The notes under the pieces are model-generated. The model saw nothing but the letters and a program-made list of their open reading frames with translations. It searched no databases and was not told where the DNA came from. Shown here one piece after another: positions 6,960-13,484 of a stretch of DNA of 13,842 bases (within the stretch, counting starts at the first letter, position 1; each line of letters starts with the position of its first letter). The position numbers were made by a program, and so were the translations under genes. The stretch lies in contig JAFTBL010000066.1 of the NCBI GenBank assembly GCA_017455225.1, positions 1-13,842 of the forward strand, read 5' to 3'. This DNA is from Oscillospiraceae bacterium (GTDB lineage Bacteria; Bacillota_A; Clostridia; Oscillospirales; Oscillospiraceae).

Positions 6960-7799
6960 CTATTCCACGATTTCAAAGGAGGTGATGACGAACAGCTCCA
7001 CCGCGGCGGCCACGTCCGCCTTGGGCAGCAGGATGGCGTAGCGCTCCAGACCGCCGTCGTCGCTTTGTACCTCCTCCACCGAGCCGATGACCAGACCGGC
7101 GGGGTTATAGCCCCCCAGACCGGAGGTGACCACCAGATCGCCGTTGATGAGATTGCTGCCGCCCTCCAGAAAACGGAGGCGCAGACGGTTTTCCGGCATG
7201 AGACGCAGATCGCCGGAGGCGATGGCCGTTTCGCCGGTGCGAAAGACCATGGCGCCCAGCTGGGACGAGGTGTCCAGCACCGTGGTGACGGTGCACCAGT
7301 TATAGCCCGCCTCGGTGACTACGCCGATCAGCGCGCCGTATTGATCCACCACGCAGTTGCCGATGGCGATGCCGGAGGAGGTGCCCTTGCCCAGCGTCAG
7401 CGTGGACGCCCAGTTGGAGCTGCTGCGGCCGGTGACGAAGGCCGATTCCAGCTGAAGATCCCGGCGCTGCTGGCGAAGACCCAGCAGCTCCCGCAGACGG
7501 GCGTTCTCCTCACTGTCGGTTTCGGCAGTGCGCAGAGCCTCCTCCAGCTCCGCGACCCGGCGCTCCAGCTCCTCGTTGCGCTGCTGCAGCGCTTCCACGC
7601 TTTCAAAACGGGCGCCGATCCCCTGCACCCAGCGACCCACCGCCGCGCCGGCGGCCCGGAAGGGGGAGGCGACGACGCCGAAGGCGTCATAGATGGGCCC
7701 GGTGCCGCTGTTGACGGCGGAGACGATGCACAAAAGCACCGCCACCGTGGTGACGGCGGAGAGCAAAATGATCCCGCCTTTGGTGAAAAATCGCTTCAT
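6960..7799 (-). CDS. mreC: Rod-shape protein MreC
   Basis: Bitopic membrane protein that organises the elongasome from outside the membrane. It has 279 residues: a basic N-terminus, a membrane helix (about 9-29), and a coiled coil (about 66-112) that ends in the family hallmark ENARLRELLGL. The two-lobed beta domain spans about 118-279, with the typical LTLGKGTSSGIAIGNCVV and GDLVVTSGLGG segments. The reading frame begins at 7799 with GTGAGG upstream; that ribosome binding site includes the stop codon of maf, so translation of the two is probably coupled. No mreB lies next to it, unlike the classical mreBCD order, so MreB must be encoded elsewhere. Confidence 0.95.
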   Translation of the reverse strand: MKRFFTKGGIILLSAVTTVAVLLCIVSAVNSGTGPIYDAFGVVASPFRAAGAAVGRWVQGIGARFESVEALQQRNEELERRVAELEEALRTAETDSEENARLRELLGLRQQRRDLQLESAFVTGRSSSNWASTLTLGKGTSSGIAIGNCVVDQYGALIGVVTEAGYNWCTVTTVLDTSSQLGAMVFRTGETAIASGDLRLMPENRLRLRFLEGGSNLINGDLVVTSGLGGYNPAGLVIGSVEEVQSDDGGLERYAILLPKADVAAAVELFVITSFEIVE

Positions 7800-7806
7800 A
7801 ATCGCC

Positions 7807-8385
7807 TCACTCGTCGGACAAAAGCCGCACGCCGAATTCCGCCAGCATTTGGGACAGCAGCAGGACGGGAAGACCCATCACGTTGAAAAAGTCGCCGTCG
7901 ATCCGCTCCACCAGCAGCGCGCCCTGCCCCTGCACGCCGTAGGCGCCCGCCTTGTCCATGGGCTCGCCGCCGCGGATGTAGGCGCGCAGCTCGCCGTCGG
8001 AGGCGGGACGGAAATAAACGTCGGTAGACCGGGCGCGGCAGAGGGTGCGATCGCCCTGACGGACGGTGACGCCGGTGCAGACCGTGTGGCGCCGGCCCTG
8101 CAGCGAGCGCAGCATGGCAAGGGCGTGGGCTTCGTCCCGGGGCTTGCCAAGCCGTTGACCGTCCAGAAACACCATGGTGTCGGCGGTGATGACCAGCTCC
8201 TCCGGCGCGGAGGGGGTGGCCAGCGACTTCTCCAGAGAGATGCGGCGTACCGTGTCCTCCGGCGACAGGCCGGGAGGACAACGCTCCTCCACTTGCGGCA
8301 CGCGGACGGTGAAGTCCGCTATCCCCATGCGGCGCAGCAGCTCCTGCCGGCGGGGGGAGCCGGAGGCCAGTACGATGGACGCCAT
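7807..8385 (-). CDS. maf: Maf-family nucleoside triphosphate pyrophosphatase
   Basis: House-cleaning enzyme that hydrolyses non-canonical or surplus nucleoside triphosphates (dTTP, UTP or modified pyrimidines in studied Maf proteins) to monophosphates. It has 192 residues, with the full set of Maf motifs: LASGSPRRQELL (6-17), ITADTMV (66-72, catalytic D69), KPRD (81-84), EPMDKAGAYGVQG (141-153) and GDFFNVMGLP (164-173). The ATG at 8385 puts LASGSPRR at the normal distance from the N-terminus. The reading frame stays open to an ATG at 8748, but that stretch overlaps dut in another frame and has no family similarity. A GGTGAG sequence precedes the start, partly formed by the end of dut; the genes are 5 bases apart. 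Maf upstream of mre genes is an old Firmicutes arrangement. Confidence 0.95.
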   Translation of the reverse strand: MASIVLASGSPRRQELLRRMGIADFTVRVPQVEERCPPGLSPEDTVRRISLEKSLATPSAPEELVITADTMVFLDGQRLGKPRDEAHALAMLRSLQGRRHTVCTGVTVRQGDRTLCRARSTDVYFRPASDGELRAYIRGGEPMDKAGAYGVQGQGALLVERIDGDFFNVMGLPVLLLSQMLAEFGVRLLSDE

Positions 8386-8390
8386 GGCGC

Positions 8391-8840
8391 TCACCGCCCT
8401 GTGGAGCCGAAGCCGCCGGCGCCCCGGGCGGTATCGTCCAGCTCCGGGACGAAGGTGAGGGTGGGGCGCACCACCGGCGCGATCATCAGCTGGGCAATGC
8501 GGTCGCCGGGCTGGACGGTATAGGGGGCGTCGCCCAGATTCACAAGACCCACCCGGAGCTCGCCCCGATAGTCGCTGTCGATGACGCCGACGCCGTTGGC
8601 AAGACATACGCCGTGCTTCACGCTCAGGCCGCTGCGGGCGTAGATCAACGCCACATAGGACGCGTCCGGCAGGGCGATGGCAACGCCGGTGGGCAGCAGC
8701 GCACGCCCTCCCGGAGGAAGGGTGCAGGGCTGGTCGATGCAGGCGCAAAGATCCATGGCGGCGGCGCCGTCGGTGGCGTAACGGGGGGCGGGGATGTCCC
8801 GGCCGATGCGGGGGGACAGGGCTTTCAGCTTCAGTTCCAT
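8391..8840 (-). CDS. dut: dUTP diphosphatase (trimeric dUTPase)
   Basis: Hydrolyses dUTP to dUMP and pyrophosphate, which keeps uracil out of DNA and supplies dUMP for thymidylate synthesis. It has 149 residues, normal for the trimeric family, with all five motifs in order: AAAMDL (26-31, motif 1, with Ala where Gly is more usual), ARSGLSVKHG (68-77), GVIDSDYRGE (85-94, catalytic D88), GDRIAQLMI (112-120), and the glycine-rich tail RGAGGFGSTG (139-148). The start at 8840 has AGGAG 9 bases upstream. It is first in a run of six same-strand genes and is followed 5 bases later by maf, a second nucleotide-sanitising enzyme. Confidence 0.96.
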   Translation of the reverse strand: MELKLKALSPRIGRDIPAPRYATDGAAAMDLCACIDQPCTLPPGGRALLPTGVAIALPDASYVALIYARSGLSVKHGVCLANGVGVIDSDYRGELRVGLVNLGDAPYTVQPGDRIAQLMIAPVVRPTLTFVPELDDTARGAGGFGSTGR

Positions 8841-8908
8841 GGTGCGGTTCTCCTAAAAAGTGAAAACAAATAGTATTATTACAGTATAATATTACAAAAT
8901 AAAATCAA
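8841..8908 (-). promoter_or_regulatory. AT-rich gap before dut, probable weak promoter
   Basis: This 68-base spacer is far richer in A and T than its surroundings. On the minus strand TATACT (8883-8888) could be a -10 box, but no good -35 box sits at 16-18 bp; TTGATT is only 14 bp away. On the plus strand TATAAT occurs at 8885-8890, again without a good -35 box. No convincing terminator follows the U32 gene: only a 6-bp all-AT stem can be drawn. Transcription from zapA may therefore read through into dut. Confidence 0.35.
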
Positions 8909-10999
8909 TTATTCCACGCCGCGATAGAACAGGCCGCGGGTGAAGGCGGCGGGCGCTTCGCCGGGAGCGCCTTGATAAAGGCGCAGAACGGACAGGCACT
9001 CCGCCGCCGTTTCGGTGGTAAAGCGGAGGCGGGCGTAAGTCAGGCCGCAGGCGCGATAGTCCGGCTTGTCCGCCAGATAGAGGGGGAGGCTGTTCTGGAT
9101 CTCGCAGCGGCAGCCGTAGGCGCACAGGGTGGGGAAGCAGGCGCCGGTGCGATCGGTCAGCGTGCCGCCGGCGCCGTGGGAACATTGCCCGGAGGCGCCG
9201 ATGGGGCAGGCTTCGGTGATCATCAGAGGCAGGCGGCCGTAGACGACGGCCTCACAGGGGAGATATTTGGGCACATCCCGCAGCTGCTGATGCCGCAGCT
9301 CGAAGGAGAGCGTGGCGGCGGAGAGTCCCAGTTGGGACAAAAAGAGCAGAGAGCGGGCGTTTGTCACGTTCAGAGAGAAATCGCCCCGCAGCTCCAGCGG
9401 CAGACCCTCCACCACGGGGAAGTGTCCCAGATTGCCCAGCACAGCGCCGTGCAGTTCGCCGTGGCGGGAGAGGATGGCGCGCAAGCGCGGCTCATCCTCC
9501 GTGCGGAAGACCCGGGGCAGCACGGCAAAGAGCTTGGTGCATCGGGCGAAGGGGGTGAGATCCGCCTCGTCCAGCCGCTCCAGCGGAAGGTAGACCGCCT
9601 CCACGCCGGCGCACAGCGACTCGGTGAGCTGGCGGGGATCGGCGACGGAACAGGTCAAAAGAGGCGACGACGGTGCAGCAGGCGCCGGGGGAAGGGGCGA
9701 CAGCGGCCGGACAGCGTGACCCGACCGGCTCCGCGGTGGGGCGGAGAGCTGACGGGTCAGATCCTCCAATACGCTGCGGCGCAGCGCGTTGACGGCGGCG
9801 GCGGACAGGGCGAGGCCCTCGTCCAGCGATACGTCCACAGAGGAGACGGTGAAGACCGTGCCGCCGGTCTTGCTCAGGCGGGCGGCCAGCTCCGGCTCTG
9901 TCAGGGCGCGGTGGGCAGCAGGCTCCGGCACAGGCCCGGAGGCGGAGGCGGTATAGACCGCGCCGCCCCGGCGGACGACGGCGGTCAGCACGGCAGGCTC
10001 CGCCCGATGGAGGGAGACCTGCAGCGACACGCTTTGGAGGCGATGCTCGCCGGTTTCGTAGGTATGCCGGACGGAGGCGAACAGACCCTCCGGAGCGCGG
10101 GCGCTCTCCGGACGGGAGCCGAAGAGGGAGGCGTCCTTTTTGCCGAGATAGTACCCGTCGGTAAAGCCGTCGCGGCTGAACGCCTGCGCCAGCTGCCGGC
10201 GCTCCTGCGGCGTGGGGGCGCGCCCCTCATCCAGAAGGCGGCGATAGACGGAGGTGACCAGCGCCACGTATTCCGGGCGCTTCATACGCCCCTCGATCTT
10301 CAGGCATGCCACGCCCATGGCCGACAGCTCCGACAGGTGGTCGGAGAGGTTGAGATCCTTGAGGCTCAAGGGATGCCTGTCGCCGGTGCAGGGGCCGTTG
10401 ACACCGTAGGGCAGGCGGCAGGGCTGGGCGCAGGCGCCCCGGTTGCCGCTGCGGCGGCCGATGACCGCGCTCATGGCGCACTGACCGGAGTAGCACATGC
10501 ACAGCGCCCCGTGGACAAACACCTCCACTTCGACGCTGCAGTCACGGCAAATGGCGGCGATCTCGTCACGGGACAGCTCCCGCGCCAGCACCACCCGCTC
10601 CATGCCGAGACGGCGCGCCATCCGGGCGCCGCCCAGCGTGAAAAGGCTCATCTGGGTGCTGGCGTGGAGGGGCAGCTGCGGCAGGATCTGCCGCGCCGCG
10701 GACAAAAGACCCCAGTCCTGGATCAGCACCGCGTCCACGCCCGAGGCATCGGCCAGTGTCAGCGATTCCAGCGCAGCGGGCAGCTCGCGGTCGGTCAGCA
10801 AAGTGTTCAGCGTGAGGTAGACCCGCACGCCCCGCAGGTGGCAATAGGACACCGCGTCCGCCAGATCCTGCGCCGTGAAGTTCCGGGCGCTGCGGCGGGC
10901 ATTGAACCCGTCAAGCCCCAGATATACCGCGTCCGCACCGGATTGGACGGCGGCACGCAGCGCTTCCGGCGAGCCGGCGGGGGAGAGAAGCTCCGTCAT
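8909..10999 (-). CDS. U32-family protein (peptidase U32 / RlhA-like)
   Basis: Members were named as collagenase-like peptidases, but well-studied relatives (RlhA, TrhP) are RNA hydroxylation factors, so an RNA-modification role is plausible; substrate unknown here. It has 696 residues. The N-terminal barrel starts at ELLSPAGSPEALRAAVQSGA (3-22). The U32 signature EVFVHGALCMCYSGQCAMS lies at 159-177, and C167, C174, C190 and C194 are candidate iron-sulphur ligands by analogy. A middle region with less conservation (about 310-470) is compatible with the DUF3656 insert of long U32 proteins. A C-terminal cysteine-rich stretch (from MITEACPIGASGQCSHG) recalls the U32 C-terminal unit. The ATG directly follows the zapA stop codon (TGA then ATG) and I see no good ribosome binding site, so translation is probably coupled to zapA. 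Cytoplasmic; no signal peptide. Confidence 0.9.
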   Translation of the reverse strand: MTELLSPAGSPEALRAAVQSGADAVYLGLDGFNARRSARNFTAQDLADAVSYCHLRGVRVYLTLNTLLTDRELPAALESLTLADASGVDAVLIQDWGLLSAARQILPQLPLHASTQMSLFTLGGARMARRLGMERVVLARELSRDEIAAICRDCSVEVEVFVHGALCMCYSGQCAMSAVIGRRSGNRGACAQPCRLPYGVNGPCTGDRHPLSLKDLNLSDHLSELSAMGVACLKIEGRMKRPEYVALVTSVYRRLLDEGRAPTPQERRQLAQAFSRDGFTDGYYLGKKDASLFGSRPESARAPEGLFASVRHTYETGEHRLQSVSLQVSLHRAEPAVLTAVVRRGGAVYTASASGPVPEPAAHRALTEPELAARLSKTGGTVFTVSSVDVSLDEGLALSAAAVNALRRSVLEDLTRQLSAPPRSRSGHAVRPLSPLPPAPAAPSSPLLTCSVADPRQLTESLCAGVEAVYLPLERLDEADLTPFARCTKLFAVLPRVFRTEDEPRLRAILSRHGELHGAVLGNLGHFPVVEGLPLELRGDFSLNVTNARSLLFLSQLGLSAATLSFELRHQQLRDVPKYLPCEAVVYGRLPLMITEACPIGASGQCSHGAGGTLTDRTGACFPTLCAYGCRCEIQNSLPLYLADKPDYRACGLTYARLRFTTETAAECLSVLRLYQGAPGEAPAAFTRGLFYRGVE

Positions 11000-11320
11000 T
11001 CAGCGGCGGTTGTTCTGCTGGGCCTTGAACAACTGACGGCGCAGATCGGAGGCCTCGTTCTTGGCCTGGTTGGCCTCGTCGGCGTAGCTCTTGATCTGGC
11101 GGCGGAGGTTGTCGGCGGTCTCCTGCGCCTTCAGCAGCTCGTCCGCCATGTTGACGGCGGCGAGGATCGCCGCGTCGGTGCGGCTGACACCGGCGGCGTC
11201 CAGTACCTCGCTCAGCTTCGCGTCCACCAGCTTGCCCACGCGCTCCATGTAGGAGGGGCTCTCCTCCGCCACCAGCGTGTAGTCCTGTCCGCAGATGTTC
11301 ATCGTAACACGGTTTGCCAT
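11000..11320 (-). CDS. zapA: Cell-division protein ZapA
   Basis: Small Z-ring-associated protein that bundles and stabilises FtsZ filaments. The chosen start gives 106 residues beginning MANRVTMNICGQDYTLVAEE, matching the conserved ZapA head (small beta-strand domain, about 1-40). A long helix follows (about 50-106) with heptad-like charge spacing that would form the dimer coiled coil. An in-frame ATG four codons upstream (11332) overlaps the AAAGGATGG ribosome binding site, so the inner ATG at 11320 is preferred. The gene is first in a two-gene unit with the U32 protein and is driven by the promoter at 11383-11411. Confidence 0.92.
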   Translation of the reverse strand: MANRVTMNICGQDYTLVAEESPSYMERVGKLVDAKLSEVLDAAGVSRTDAAILAAVNMADELLKAQETADNLRRQIKSYADEANQAKNEASDLRRQLFKAQQNNRR

Positions 11321-11382
11321 GATGTATCCCATCCTTTCGTGTGCTGTTCTCTTTGTGGCATACCAACACTTATACAGATTGA

Positions 11383-11411
11383 ATTATACCACAAACAAGA
11401 GGGAGCGTAAA
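11383..11411 (-). promoter_or_regulatory. Sigma-A promoter of zapA-U32
   Basis: On the minus strand the -10 box is a perfect TATAAT (11383-11388), preceded by TGG (extended -10). The -35 box TTTACG (11406-11411) is 17 bp upstream. Transcription should start near 11376, about 55 bases before the ZapA ATG. Confidence 0.8.
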
Positions 11412-11451
11412 GCGTGGGAAGGGATTTTTGCGAAAAAATACGTGGGATATC

Positions 11452-11480
11452 TTTACGAAAAAAGAGTTTTATTGTAAAAT
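11452..11480 (+). promoter_or_regulatory. Sigma-A promoter of the dnaD-dnaC pair
   Basis: TTTACG (11452-11457) and TAAAAT (11475-11480) are separated by exactly 17 bp. A TG dinucleotide sits immediately before the -10. The -35 hexamer is the same as that of the divergent zapA promoter and forms an inverted repeat with it (CGTAAAG at 11406, CTTTACG at 11451). The start would be near 11487, about 25 bases ahead of the gene. Confidence 0.75.
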
Positions 11481-11511
11481 CATAGGACAAGCGTGAAAAG
11501 GAGGTGCGGAG

Positions 11512-12429
11512 ATGAGCGGATATATCCTGCGGGATCAGGAGACGGCGGTGTCCCTGCCGGCCCAGCGGATCGACAAGCTGCTGGCCAGAGGCGACGGCGA
11601 CGCGGCGCTTTTATACCTCTTTTTGCTTCGCACCGACCGGGGCGTGACGCCCCAGGAGGTGGCCGGACGGCTGCGGTGGACGGCGGAGCGGTTTGACGGC
11701 GCCGAGCGGACGCTGCGGCAGCTGGGACTGCTGGAGGGCGGAGGCGGAAATGCCGCGCCCGCCGAGGAGCGGCCGACCTATACCACCGGCGACCTGACCG
11801 ACATGCTGGAGGGGGACGGCGTCTTTGCCGCGTTGGTGAGGCAGATCGAGGAAAAGCTGGGCAAAAAGCTGAAGACCGCCGATCTGCAGATCCTGGCGGG
11901 ACTGTACGACGACGTGGCTTTGCCGCCGGACGTGATCTATCTGCTGGTGAACCACTGCATCGACCGGGCGGAGCGGCGCTTCGGCCCGGGACGGCGGCCC
12001 ACCATGCGACAGGTGGAAAAGGAAGGCTATCTGTGGGCGGAGATGGGGCTGTTCGACCAGGAGCGGGCGGCGCGGTATCTCAAGGAGCAGAGCCGCCGCA
12101 GCAGCCGGATGGGCGCCTATCTGCGGGCGCTGCAGATCAGCGGACGGCAGCCGGTGGAGAGCGAGGAGCGGTATCTGAACGACTGGATGAGCAGGGGCTT
12201 TTCGCCGGAGCTGGTGGCGCTGGCCTACGACCAGACGATCTTTTACAAAAAAGAGATGAATTGGCGCTATCTCAACGCTGTGCTGCGGCGGTGGGAGGAG
12301 AACGGCTGGCTCACCCCGGAGCAGGCGCAGCAGGGCATGAGCGCCGCCGCCGCGCAGCGCACCGGGAAAAAGACGGAGAGCGCCGGGAAAAACGACTGGA
12401 TGCGCAAGTACATCGGCACTAAGGGATAA
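11512..12429 (+). CDS. DnaD-domain replication initiation protein (DnaD/DnaB-like)
   Basis: Firmicutes primosome component: relatives remodel DNA at the origin or at restart sites and help load the replicative helicase. It has 305 residues. The N-terminal part (about 18-76) is compatible with a winged helix (VTPQEVAGRLRWTAERFDGA). Two helical DnaD-type repeats follow, about 92-185 and 205-275; the second ends MNWRYLNAVLRRWEENGWLT (249-268), containing the YxxxI/VxxxW motif linked to single-stranded DNA binding (Y253, V257, W261). A charged linker closes the protein, which ends NDWMRKYIG. The start has a near-perfect AAAAGGAGG 7 bases upstream. It is followed 12 bases later by a DnaC/DnaI-like ATPase, the expected functional partner. 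Whether it is the main DnaD or a DnaB-type paralogue cannot be told, so no symbol is given. Confidence 0.88.
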   Translation: MSGYILRDQETAVSLPAQRIDKLLARGDGDAALLYLFLLRTDRGVTPQEVAGRLRWTAERFDGAERTLRQLGLLEGGGGNAAPAEERPTYTTGDLTDMLEGDGVFAALVRQIEEKLGKKLKTADLQILAGLYDDVALPPDVIYLLVNHCIDRAERRFGPGRRPTMRQVEKEGYLWAEMGLFDQERAARYLKEQSRRSSRMGAYLRALQISGRQPVESEERYLNDWMSRGFSPELVALAYDQTIFYKKEMNWRYLNAVLRRWEENGWLTPEQAQQGMSAAAAQRTGKKTESAGKNDWMRKYIGTKG

Positions 12430-12441
12430 GGGGGCTACGGC

Positions 12442-13434
12442 ATGAGCTACGACGGCAAGATCCTGCGCCGCGCCGCAGAAAAATATGAGGCAGACAAAGC
12501 CCGGCGCCATCAGCAGTTCGAGACGAGACGGGCGGAGATGTTCCGCCAGATCCCGGAGCTGGAGGACATCGACCGGCAGATGCGCAGCACCGTGTCACAG
12601 ATCATCAGCTCGGCGCTGCGGCGGGGCACCGATCCCCTGCCTGCCATCCGGGTGATCCGGGACAAAAATCTGGCGCTGCAGCAGCGCCGGGCGGAGCTGC
12701 TGGCGCAAAACGGCTATGACGCCGACGCGCTGGAGGAAAAGCCCGCCTGCGTGCTGTGCGGCGACGAGGGCTATCGGGGCGGCGCCATGTGCCGCTGTCT
12801 GCGGCAGTATTACAGCCGGGAGCAGATCCGGGAGCTTTCCAAGCTGTTGGATATGGGCACCGCCAGCTTTGAGACCTTCTCCTTTGACTGGTACAGCCGG
12901 GAGCCGGGCGAACTGGGGATCTCGCCCCGGGACAACATGGAGCGCAACTACGACACCTGTCAGGACTATGCCTACCAGTTCGGCCCCCGCAGCGGCAACC
13001 TGCTGCTGTGCGGCGATCCGGGGCTGGGCAAGACGTTTTTGTCCGCCTGCGTGGCCCGGGTGGTGAGCGAGAACGGCTTTTCCGTGGTGTACGATACCGC
13101 CGCCCACGTGTTCGCCAGGTTTGAGGCGGAAAAATTCCGCCGGGAAGAGGGCGAGGAGGCAGGAGAGGACGTGCACCGCTGCATGAACTGCGACCTGCTG
13201 ATCCTGGACGATCTGGGCACGGAGATGACCACCTCCTTCGTGCAGAGCGCATTGTATCAGATCGTGAACGGGCGGCTGATCGAGGGGCGCAAGACCATCA
13301 TCAGCACCAATCTGAGCGTGGAGGAGATCGGGCGGCGCTATTCGCCCCAGATCCGCTCCCGGCTGGAGGGGGAGTACCAGATCCTGCCGTTTTTCGGGGA
13401 GGACATCCGGCCCCGGCTGCACGCGGGAGAATGA
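12442..13434 (+). CDS. Helicase-loader AAA+ ATPase (DnaC/DnaI family)
   Basis: Loads the replicative DNA helicase with DnaD/DnaB-type partners, by homology to DnaI and DnaC. It has 330 residues. The helical N-terminal region (about 1-98) would contact the helicase. A cysteine cluster C103-x2-C106-x10-C117-x-C119 probably binds zinc, as in DnaI. The AAA+ core has Walker A GDPGLGKT (191-198), Walker B LLILDD (252-257), sensor 1 IISTN (286-290) and the box YSPQIRSRL (300-308) with arginine-finger candidates R305/R307. The ribosome binding site is a GGGGG run 7 bases before the ATG. It lies 12 bases after the DnaD-domain gene and ends just before a strong terminator. IstB (transposon helper) proteins share the core, but no transposase is nearby and the N-terminal half is DnaI-like, so the replication role is preferred. 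Confidence 0.92.
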   Translation: MSYDGKILRRAAEKYEADKARRHQQFETRRAEMFRQIPELEDIDRQMRSTVSQIISSALRRGTDPLPAIRVIRDKNLALQQRRAELLAQNGYDADALEEKPACVLCGDEGYRGGAMCRCLRQYYSREQIRELSKLLDMGTASFETFSFDWYSREPGELGISPRDNMERNYDTCQDYAYQFGPRSGNLLLCGDPGLGKTFLSACVARVVSENGFSVVYDTAAHVFARFEAEKFRREEGEEAGEDVHRCMNCDLLILDDLGTEMTTSFVQSALYQIVNGRLIEGRKTIISTNLSVEEIGRRYSPQIRSRLEGEYQILPFFGEDIRPRLHAGE

Positions 13435-13447
13435 TGCAACGCAAGGA

Positions 13448-13484
13448 CGGGAGCCGTGCCGGAAGGTACGGCTCCCGGTTTTTT
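13448..13484 (+). terminator. Intrinsic terminator after the helicase-loader gene
   Basis: A 13-bp stem (arms 13448-13460 and 13465-13477, including one G-T pair) closes a GGAA tetraloop. After the stem come one more G and a run of six T (13479-13484). It starts 14 bases after the stop codon. Confidence 0.93.

Noticed and set aside
8386..8748. N-terminal extension of the maf reading frame to an upstream ATG
   Set aside because: The extra 121 codons overlap dut in another frame, are Arg/Ala-rich with no similarity to Maf, and the inner ATG at 8385 gives the canonical Maf N-terminus.
8972..11410. An 812-codon open frame on the plus strand, opposite the U32 and zapA genes
   Set aside because: It mirrors two well-supported genes on the other strand, has Gly/Ala/Gln/His-rich low-complexity translation without any recognised motif, and crosses the divergent promoter region. 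Long antisense frames are expected with this GC content and codon use.
12442..13434. IstB transposition helper ATPase from an IS21-type element
   Set aside because: The AAA+ core is shared, but no istA-like transposase or terminal repeats are present, and the partner gene encodes a DnaD-domain protein.
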